DNA from: Terfezia claveryi
Lineage: Eukaryota; Ascomycota; Pezizomycetes; Pezizales; Pezizaceae
Direction of reading: 5' to 3'
Length of the DNA: 64,000 nt
Assembly: GCA_015179025.1 (NCBI GenBank)
Contig: WHUX01000102.1
Location: 62,001 to 126,000 of the forward strand
Shown: in pieces, positions 56,371 to 64,000 of the stretch
Layout: the number at the start of each line of letters is the position of its first letter
Position numbering within the stretch: the first letter of the stretch is position 1
Program-made: the position numbers and the translations under genes
The notes under the pieces: model-generated
What the model saw: only the letters and a program-made list of their open reading frames with translations
Told to the model about the DNA's origin: nothing
Database searches by the model: none

Positions 56371-57190
56371 GCCGCCCAAAACAACTACTACTAGCAACCA
56401 TAGGTTCCTCAGAGGTCCACTCTGTAAGCCATATTAGTATAGACTCAAGCTACTTACTGTATATAGAACTAGATGCACTGCAAACTATATTGCTCTATAT
56501 AACCTATATAACTTTTGCAAGCTAGCCTCCTTGGTATAGAATTTCAGCTTTTTTGAGTGATTCAATCAAGCTATATTTGTAGTACTGCAATCTTAATATC
56601 TTAGGGTGTCCTTCTATGCAGTTTCTCAAGCCCAGTATGTTCTGTAGCCCCTGTATTATGCAAATCTATACTCAAGCTCCATATATCTCGATATGTAATC
56701 TACTCGGCCTCAAGGGTCATAGCAATCATAATACTAAGCTGCTCGCATTCAATACAGGCTTAGTCGAGACTTTTAAAGGCCCTTGATCTGCTTCTATGAC
56801 TGGGGCTTCACCTTTATGCTATTGTTAAGAATTTTGAGGGTTTGAGTACATTTTATAACCTCCGCCGAATTGCTTAATATTTTAGAGGAACTTTTAATCA
56901 TTTTGAGATTGCTTGTGAATAGGAGGATGCAGGAGTATTCACAACAACTAGTTTGAAGGAAGGCTAAGAGGTCTTGACCTAGTTGAGAGAAGTTGAGGGT
57001 AGCTGAGATGCGTTAGGTGGAGGGGGGTCTGAGTACTACTATAGCCTGAAGTACCAGTACCACAGACTTGCACTAGCAGCGCAGTAGGGCCAGCACTGAA
57101 TACAAGAATGTGGTGAAGGCATCTACCTTGCACTTTGGTGAATATGGTGCAATTGAAGCTCGAAATTGATAAACTTCAATCCTAGAGCTA
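56371..57190 (+). pseudogene. Decayed ORF of unknown family
   Basis: From ATG 56371 (MPPKTTTTSNHRFLRG) one frame stays recognisably coding for about 250 codons although it holds many stops, most of them TAG. The start is basic and low-complexity; later there are hydrophobic helices (RPLICFYDWGFTFMLLLRIL). I do not recognise it. The stop pattern suggests RIP. It contains the left arm of an inverted duplication (56641-56852). Confidence 0.4.
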
Positions 57191-57416
57191 GTATAATATG
57201 TACATACACCTAAACTCTCAAAATACTTAACAATGGCATAAAGGTGAAGCCCCAGTCATAGAAGCAGATCAAGGGCCTTTAAAAGTCTCGGCTAAGCCTG
57301 TATTGAATGCGAGCGGCTTAGTATTATGATTGCTATGACCCTTGAGGCCGAGTAGATTGCATATCGAGATATATGGAGCTTGGTCAGAGATTTGCATAAT
57401 ACAGTGGCTACAGATA
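56641..57416. repeat. Inverted repeat with about 210-bp arms
   Basis: 56641-56852 is the near-identical reverse complement of 57204-57416 (shared: CTCCATATATCTCGATATG, CTACTCGGCCTCAAGGGTCA, CTTTTAAAGGCCCTTGATCT). The spacer is about 350 bp. The right arm ends at the start of the next element (57414). Confidence 0.9.
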
Positions 57417-57660
57417 TCAGCAAGAAAAAAGTGGCGTCCGGACGCACCGCCCAGCGTCGCGACGCGAGAGCTCGCGCATGTGCGTCCTGTGCGTCCTGTG
57501 CGTCTGGACGCTGGCTGCGTTGCAACACAATCAGGACGCCCGGCTGAGTTGCAACACAATCTGGACGCCCGGCTGAGTTGCAATACAATCTGGACGCCCG
57601 GCTGAGTTGCAACACAATCTGGACACCATTGGGGCAACCAAAGGCGTCCGGACGCTGGTT
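57414..57660. mobile_element. Left end of a TIR element like that at 10475
   Basis: TATCAGCAAGAAAAAAGTGG with GTCCGGACGCAC matches the left end at 10475 (CATCAGCAAAAAAAAATTTG with GTCAGGACGCAC). No matching right end was found before 60 kb. GCGTCCGGACGC recurs at 57649. Confidence 0.5.
57515..57625. repeat. About 30-bp tandem repeat, four copies
   Basis: GTTGCAACACAATCTGGACG plus CCCGGCTGA repeats four times. Confidence 0.9.
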
Positions 57661-57895
57661 GGCATATTTCAATCTCTGGATATTAGAGTTCCTTCCCTTG
57701 GCATCATCATATTGTTAACGCTATACTTACAATGCACCCGCTTGTAGGTACGAAACTCTAATACCAGCTAGGTGCGTAGCCACTATTGCAGCCATTGAAT
57801 ATGCTTGCAGCGGAAATATCCTTTGTATTCGCTAATAATTATATAAACAGAAGTATGGAGTAATAGATATATATATAGAAGATGCACTCGCTGCT

Positions 57896-58045
57896 TCAAT
57901 CACTCTAACACTCGCTCTAACACTCGCTCTAATACTCGCTCCAATTCTCGCTCTAATACTCGCTCCAATACTCGCTCTAATACTTGCCCTAATACTCGCT
58001 CCAATACTCGCTCTCATACTCGCTCTATTACTCGCTCTAATGCTC
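57896..58045. repeat. 12-bp array, left arm
   Basis: ACTCGCTCTAAT and its variants (CCAATA, CCAATT) repeat about 12 times; the reverse complement lies at 59308-59510. Confidence 0.9.
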
Positions 58046-58339
58046 GCCATAATGTCCTGGGATATAGAGCGAAGGGAAAATGCGCGGGGAAGGGAGGCAT
58101 ATATATAAGAAAACGATAGTTGCCAAGGCCAACTGCTAATGCCGACAATTTAGACTTTCCGAAGACAATGAGATAAGGGATAACAAGAGAAGTGGCATGA
58201 CAGTGAACAATGGCGCTCAGCCCCCTTTCGCCCGCGGGTGCCGTACTATTCCTTGCCTGGCCTGGAAATAGTCATATTGGGAAATCGTAGTCGTGGTATT
58301 GAGATATGTAGGGAGTTCACGCTTTGTGATATGTTTCGT

Positions 58340-58985
58340 AGGAATCCATGCATTCGCGGGCTTATATATATATATATATGCGAGAAACTCGTGCTTTTGG
58401 AGACATATATATATATGCGCGAGAAATCCATGCATTCGCGGGCTTATATATATATATATATGCGAGAAACTCGTGCTTTTGGAGACTTATATATAAATGT
58501 GTGAGAAATCCATGCATTCGCGGGCATATATATATATATGTGAGAGAAACTCGTGGATTTGGAGACATATATATATATGCTCGAGAAATCCATGCATTCG
58601 CGGGCTTATATATATATATATATGCGAGAAACTCGTGCTTTTGGAGACTTATATATATATATGTGAGAAATCCATGCATTCGCGGGCATATATATATATA
58701 TGTGAGAGAAACTCGTGCTTTTGGAGACTTATATATATATATGCGAGAAACTCGTGCTTTTGGAGACTTATATATATATATGCGAGAAACTCGTGCTTTT
58801 GGGATATATATATATATATAGGCGAGAAACTTATGCTTTTCCAGGCTTCTTCATATATATGCGAGAAACTCATGCTTTTCGTGGAATATATATATTGTGG
58901 CCGTCTCAACCAGATAGCGAAAGCATGAGTTTCTCGCATACATGTATATATATCCCAAAAGCACGAGTTTCTCGCACATATATAT
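58340..58985. repeat. Compound AT-rich minisatellite
   Basis: Two alternating blocks, GCGAGAAACTCGTGCTTTTGG and GCGAGAAATCCATGCATTCG, are each separated by TATATATATA runs. The open frames rich in IYIY across it are period artefacts. Confidence 0.9.
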
Positions 58986-59307
58986 ATATATGCCCGCGAA
59001 TGCATGAATTCCTACGAAACATATCACAAAGCGTGAACTCCGCACATATCTCCATACAATGACTACGATTTCCCAATATGACTATTTCCAGGCCAGGTAT
59101 TGAATAGTACGGCATCCGCGGGCGAAAGGGGGCTGAGCGCCATTGATCACTGTCCTGCCACTTCTCTTGTTATCCCTTATCTCATTGTCTTCGGAAAGTC
59201 TAAATTGTCGGCCTTACCAGTCGGCCTTGGCAACTATGGTTTTCCTGTATATATACCTCCCTTCCCCGTGCATTTTCCCTTCGCTCTATATCCCAGCACA
59301 TTATAGC

Positions 59308-59510
59308 GAGCATTAGAGCGAGTAATAGAGCGAGAATGAGAGCGAGTATTGGAGCGAGTATTAGGGCAAGTATTAGAGCGAGTATTGGAGTGAGTATTAG
59401 AGCGAGAATTGGAGCGAGTGTTAGAGCGAGTATTGGAGCGAGTATTAGAGCGAGAATTGGACCGAGTATTAGAGCGAGTATTAGAGCGAGTGTTTGAGCG
59501 ATTGAACCAG
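59308..59510. repeat. 12-bp array, right arm
   Basis: Units ATTAGAGCGAGT, about 17 copies, inverted relative to 57896-58045 and longer. Confidence 0.9.
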
Positions 59511-59734
59511 CGAGTGCATGTTCTATATATATTTCTATTACTCAATACTTCTGTATATATAATTATTAGCGAATACAATGGATATTTCATCTGGGTGCAT
59601 ATTCAATGGCTGCAATAGTGGCTACGTACCTGGCTGTCGGGGTGTGCATTGTAGAAGAGAGCGATTGTGGGCTATCCGTTGACAACGCCAGCGGTATAAC
59701 CTATAGCGTTGGGGACGAGCAGCCCGTTCCATGT

Positions 59735-59895
59735 TGCGTCCAAGAGGCGGGAGCATCTGCAAAGCGTATGTGTTGCGTCCCAGGCGTGGGAAGCACGCTT
59801 GTGTTGCGTCCTGGACGCGGGAACACCTGCCATAGGCGAGTGTTGCGTCCCAGGAGCTGGAGCACAGTGCGTTGCGTCCCAAGCGCGGGCGCCAG
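59735..59895. repeat. About 40-bp repeat with GTTGCGTCC
   Basis: GTTGCGTCCCAGG and GTTGCGTCCTGGACGCGGGA recur five times in GC-rich units. The array is cut at 59896 by the LTR of the next element. Confidence 0.75.
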
Positions 59896-60603
59896 CTGTT
59901 AAGGGCGGACAGTCTAGTCCGGGCCAATTATGAGGTAAAGAGCTTAGCGAGCTTCTAGTGGCGTTTAGTGGAGCTAGCACAACAGGGACGGGTGTGCGAG
60001 GGTGACGAAAGTGTAGAGATCAAGGAGATATAGTGCTTAGGCTTTCGAAGAAGTATACAAGACAGTGCTTGGGTTCTGCTTCTATCTAGGTGGCAGAGGC
60101 CCCTTATATAGACATCTCGGGGATTGTCCTGACCCCCCCCACATGCTCACGGCATGAGCTTCCTAAACCTCGGAGACATGATTGCAAATCAATGACGGAG
60201 ATATAAGCAGCTTAGGAATCAATGACGGAGCAGCTTGAAAATCAATGATTGCAAATCATTGATTGGAAATAAGGGAAACGGAGACATGCTTGCAAATCAA
60301 CAACGTAGACATCAGCGGCTTGGAAATCAATGATTGGAAATCGAATATGCCTTGAACCGGTCCTCCGTAAGAAGCAGTTATCCCATAAGCCAATACGACC
60401 TAGCCCCAACCCTCTTGGTCATCGCTAGAACGGTGCACACACTTCCTTGTCCCGGCCAGTCTCTCTACTCAACCCATAGGTATGAGCTAGAGGGCCCATT
60501 GCTAGACCTGCTGTGGGTGATCAATCCACGTCGTTGGCCTCAGCGGCTGTCGGCTTCGGTTTTCCGCCTCTGCGTAGACCACCCTCACGTGAGATTCATA
60601 ACA
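59896..60603 (-). repeat. 3' LTR (about 708 bp)
   Basis: The inner end is certain: minus strand TGTTATGAATCTCACG after the polypurine tract. The outer end is taken at TGTTAAGGGCGG (59896) because it mirrors the inner end and interrupts a tandem repeat; the partner LTR is outside the window. A TATATAGACATC stretch lies near 60116 and AAATCAATGA repeats lie at 60185-60330. Confidence 0.75.
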
Positions 60604-61079
60604 TTACCCCCCCTTGAAAAGCAGGTCGTCCCGACTGCTGACCTCAGGGCTCATGGTACATGTTCCTCTCAATATGAGTATGAATGGGCCACAACCTTTG
60701 GTTCCCGCTGCTAATGCCAGGTTCCAACATCCCAATCTAATCGACTCATCGATCGTGGGGCCCATTCGGTGGCCGGTGTGCCCTATCATATTGTCAATAT
60801 GGTTCGGTCACCAGTAAAACCTCCCTTTTTATTAGCAAAACCCAGTGGGAAAAAGCCAATAAAAGGTAGGAAAGGTATGACCTCATGCCTTAACCTTGCA
60901 GACGTAGGTAGTTGTGACGGCGTAGGCTATGGCGTAGATAATTGGCTATAAACGTGACTCTAAGGAGTGTACGCAATGGCCAAACTATACCACACTAGTG
61001 TGGTATAGTTTCGAGGGACAATATGTATTGTTGTGAGTTTGGTAGACAATAGTATAGACGTAGACAATGGATGGCTTTT
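60604..61079 (-). other. 3' untranslated region with 30-bp perfect palindrome
   Basis: Between the pol stop and the LTR there is no gene. 60982-61011 is a perfect palindrome with half-site AAACTATACCACACT. Confidence 0.8.
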
Positions 61080-63998
61080 TCAGCAAAATCGCGTATCTCT
61101 GGGTTTCCTTGGAAACTTGTCATGAAATGCTCTCACTTCATTCCTGCATGACATAGTATCCAAAGTTTGCCAGGTATCGTCTTCAGGGCTGTACCCCTGC
61201 CATCGGATTCGGTACAAGACCTTGCCTTTCTTGCGTACCGAATCTACAATTTCCTCGACACCATACTCAATGTCTTCATCTTCTTCCACATCCATGGCCT
61301 GTGGGTCTGCTCGGTCATGGAATGGCTTTAGCAAGGTGGTGTGTATAACCCTATGCAACCTGATACCCTTCGGTATGTCGAGTTCATATGCATGCGTTCC
61401 GACTCTCCGTACCACCTTATAGGGGCCGATCCACTTAGTCATTAGGGATCGATTGTTCCCTGCTTTGACCGTGAGATTCCGACGATCTACCAGTACTTGG
61501 TTGCCAGGTTCGAATGTTCTAGCCTTCTCTATAGACGTTGAACTTCTTTTATCATTGATATGTTTGAGAATGTCATGGATCTGGCTATGTACTGTAGTCA
61601 TGCGGTCCAGCCATTCTTCAGCCGCTGGCGAGGTTAGCTGATAGTCAGTATTAAGGTGGATTGTTCTGGGGTCAAATCCATAGAGGGACCTAAAAGGCGA
61701 GTATCCATGGGTTGAGGTGGAGGTCGAGTTGTATGCGAACTCAGCTAAGGGTAACCATTTTGCCCAGCGATTTTGGCAGTCATGGCAAAATATCCGAAGG
61801 TATTGTTTGAGTGTCTGAATTGCTTGTTCAGACAACCCATCTGTTTGAGGGTGGTGGGCGGTAGATAATCGGAGATGAATATCTAGCTTTTTATTCATCT
61901 GCCGGAACATTTCTGAGGCAAATTGCGGTCCTCGGTCGGAAGTGATATATCTTGGTAGGCCATGCAATTTCCAAATATTATTAATATAGGTGTTGGCCAC
62001 ATCTTCCGTTGTCCAGGTTGTTTTTGCAGCTATATACCGCTGCATCTTGGTGAATCTGTCTGTTATTACCAAAATTGTATTAAAACCCTCAGAATCTGGT
62101 AATTCCCCCACAAAATCCATCGCAATTTCCTCCCAAGGCAGGTTTCCTGTTGGCATGGGTACTAGCTTTGTTTGCCTTGAATGCCGGTCCGATTTGGCCT
62201 TTTGACAAGGCAAACACCCTGCGATGTAGGATGCTACATCTTCCTGCCAGTTTTCCCATACAAAATTGTGACTAACAAGTTCTTCTGTGCGCGCTTTCCC
62301 CCAGTGTCCTGCAACCTTGCTGTCATGACACTGTCTCAAAACCTCCAATTTGTATTCTGGCGGTACCTCTAATAAGCCACTGTTCCGTCTAGGCCATCTT
62401 GATACATCAATGCTTTCTAGTGAGGGATCTTCTAGCTGGATAAGATGGTCGTCTGCATCAATATCCTCTCCTATAAGGCCTGCCTCTTCTTGTAATACTA
62501 ATAGTAGTTGTCCTTCCTTTAGCAGACGGTCTTCTACACCTGACTTTTCTTCTCCAGCTCTTCGGCTAAGTGCATCTGGTTTGCCCATTTTGGGGCCTGG
62601 CCGATATGTTATTGTGAACCTGAATTCGGCCAGTTTCTGATACCAAGTGGCTTGTCTGGAGTTGAGCCTTTGCTTGGTGTTGAAGTACTGCAAGCCTTGG
62701 TGGTCGGTAAAGATGGTGACTGGCACACCTACAAGCCAAGCTCGCCATTTGCGGAAACAGTCGACTATGGCAAATAGTTCTTTATCGTGGATCGGCCAGT
62801 TGCGCTGTGCAGAATCTAGGGTTTTTGAGTGGTAGTCGACTGGATGTAAGGTTTTCACGGTCTTGCCATTTGTGTCGCGCTTGTGGTATTGAGTTAGAAC
62901 ACCAGCAATTGCTTGGTTGCTGGCATCTGTTTCCATGATTGTTTCGAGTAGGCGGTCGAACTGAGTGAGGATTGGGGCTGCCATAAATTCTGCTCGCAGA
63001 TCGTCAAAGGCCTGCTGCTGTCTAACCCCCTATGAAAATGGTATATCTTTGGTTAGTTCAGTGAGGGGCCTCGCTTTTGCACTGTATTGTGCAATAAAAC
63101 GACGGTAATAATTAGCAAGGCCCAAAAATGCTTGAAACTCCTTCTTCTTAGTTGGGGTTGGCCAGTTAGCCATAGTATCTAGTTTAGCAGGGTCCATTTT
63201 GACTTGTCGACCATTGATGATATGACCTAGAAAAATGGTTTCGAGGACATGGAATTCAGACTTTGGTAGGTTAACAGCTAGGCCGTGGTTAATACACTTC
63301 TCCAGCACTTTCTCCACAATTTGCTGATGTTCCGCTTCTGTTTGACCTCCAAATATTAGAATATCGTCCAAATACCAAATTACCCCTAAGACCGCAATCT
63401 CCTCAAAGATGGTATCCATCATTTCTTGAAATGATGCAGGAGCATTAGTTAGCCCGAAAGGCATAACGGTATACTCAAACAGCCCTTTTGTTGTTTTGAA
63501 GGCTGTTTTCCACTCTTCACCGGCTGCAATGCGGATCAAGTTATAACCATTCTTTAGGTCAAGCTTAGTTAGCCATTTAGCCCCCTTAGTTCTGTCCAGC
63601 AAGTCGTTGATAAGAGGCAAAGGGTATCTATTAGGTATCGTAATGCGGTTTATGCCTCTATAATCCACACACAAGCGGAGGGAACCATCCTTTTTCCGCA
63701 TAAATAATATCGGTGCCCCAGCAGCTGATCTTGATTTCCTTACTTTCCCTACTGGGACATTTTCCTCTAAATACCGCTCTAAAGCAATTTCTTCCTCCCA
63801 GGTTATTTTGTAAATTGGCCCATTAGGTACTTTTGCCTTTGGATCGTTGAGAGGGATTGAATGGTCCCAGGGCTTATGATTGGGCAATCTGGCGGCTTGT
63901 TCGGCTGAAAACACTTGTGCGTAGTGGGTATAGCGGTGGGTAGCATCGATTATTAGTATAATCTCGTTTGCTTGGAGGGGTTCTTCTTCTAAGTTCAA
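61080..63998 (-). pseudogene. Gypsy pol: RT, RNase H, integrase, chromodomain; one stop
   Basis: The frame enters from the right edge and ends at 61080. RT has [41 protein letters not shown] and the catalytic YLDDIL (about 63365). RNase H has METDASNQAIAG, and the tether FTDHQGLQYFNTKQ to KMGKPDALSRR. Integrase has the HHCC finger (HDSKVAGHWG ... CLPCQK), the first Asp in AMDFVGELP, the second in SDRGPQFASEMF and the Glu in HPQTDGLSEQAI. GPY/F module: KWIGPYKVVRRVGTHAYELD. Chromodomain: EYGVEEIVDSVRKKGK to YRIRWQGYSPEDDTWQ. One TAG at 63028-63030 replaces the Trp of the PFSWG motif seen in the 42-49 kb element (TGG to TAG). All catalytic residues in view are present. Confidence 0.95.
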
Positions 63999-64000
63999 TG

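Larger units (their letters stand above)
57729..59652. mobile_element. Foldback-like element: arms of several hundred bases
   Basis: 57729-58340 and 58986-59652 are reverse complements of each other over nearly their full length: TACAATGCACC, GTAGCCACTATTGCAGCC, GTATTCGCTAATAATTAT, a 12-bp array (ACTCGCTCTAAT), GACAATTTAGACTTTCCGAA, ATGGCGCTCAGCCCCCTTTC and CATATCACAAAGCGTGAAC. The spacer (58340-58985) is made of TATATATA and ACTCGTGCTTTTGG units and is itself partly inverted at its right edge. Long inverted arms built of tandem repeats are the hallmark of foldback transposons. No protein is encoded. Confidence 0.75.
59896..64000 (-). mobile_element. Nearly intact Ty3/Gypsy chromovirus, 3' part
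   Basis: It is on the minus strand, entering from the right edge: RT, RNase H, integrase, chromodomain, 3' untranslated region with a palindrome, polypurine tract (AAGGGGGGGTAA, 60604-60615) and 3' LTR. Only one stop interrupts the whole pol in view, so this is the youngest retroelement here. It is related to, but clearly distinct from, the element at 42330-49792. Confidence 0.93.

Noticed and set aside
58348..58928. Frames reading IYIYMRETRAFGD and similar
   Set aside because: Translation of the AT-rich compound repeat in the foldback spacer; no start context or non-repeat part.
61222..62835. Several plus-strand ORFs of 60-96 codons
   Set aside because: Shadows of the minus-strand Gypsy pol.

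Overview
The window looks like a repeat-rich, gene-poor stretch of a filamentous fungal genome, most probably a Pezizomycotina-type ascomycete. Evidence: chromodomain-bearing Ty3/Gypsy elements, Tad1-like LINE tails, Fot/pogo and hAT transposons, fungal-specific (FunK1-like) kinases with short GT-AG introns, and a Gypsy copy whose damage is almost entirely C:G to T:A nonsense change without frameshifts, as expected from repeat-induced point mutation (RIP). The species cannot be named from the sequence.

Layout. 1-9.6 kb: three nested Ty3/Gypsy elements. An old minus-strand element (1903-2019 plus 8186-9470) is cut inside its reverse transcriptase by a complete but RIP-riddled plus-strand element (2020-8185, TSD GCACT) and by the 3' end of a better preserved relative (1-1902). 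10.5-15.6 kb: a TIR-bounded element carrying a 24-bp minisatellite into which a 2.86-kb hAT transposon inserted (11732-14595, TSD TTCCAAGC). 15.6-19.0 kb: little coding content.

19.2-33.3 kb is the only gene-bearing part. It has two large genes that join a PD-(D/E)XK-nuclease-like region to a FunK1-type kinase domain (19221-21665 and 31270-33329; the second has one in-frame stop), and between them a three-exon gene of unknown function (24008-25280) with a weaker nuclease-like motif. They are separated by MITEs and by a pogo element nested in another pogo element (27.8-30.3 kb). This arrangement recalls the transposon-derived nuclease-kinase proteins related to Crinkler effectors, which is an inference from motifs.

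33.7-42.3 kb: a MITE, a LINE 3' end, and a decayed integrase gene with a C-terminal CXC (Tesmin/TSO1-like) cysteine cluster, with minisatellites in and beside it. 42.3-49.8 kb: a complete minus-strand Gypsy element with 625-bp LTRs (TSD ATAAT), itself interrupted by an 853-bp hAT-like MITE (TSD GGTTCATC). 49.8-57.4 kb: LINE remnants, a roughly 1.3-kb 25-bp minisatellite, a hAT derivative containing a LINE, a Copia remnant and a decayed unknown ORF. 57.4-59.9 kb: a large foldback-like palindrome built of minisatellites. 59.9-64.0 kb: the 3' half of a nearly intact minus-strand Gypsy element that leaves the window on the right.

The window is therefore mainly a record of nested transposition; the candidate novel biology is the nuclease-kinase gene cluster, the integrase-CXC gene and the hairpin-forming minisatellite elements. 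No rRNA, tRNA or CRISPR array was found.
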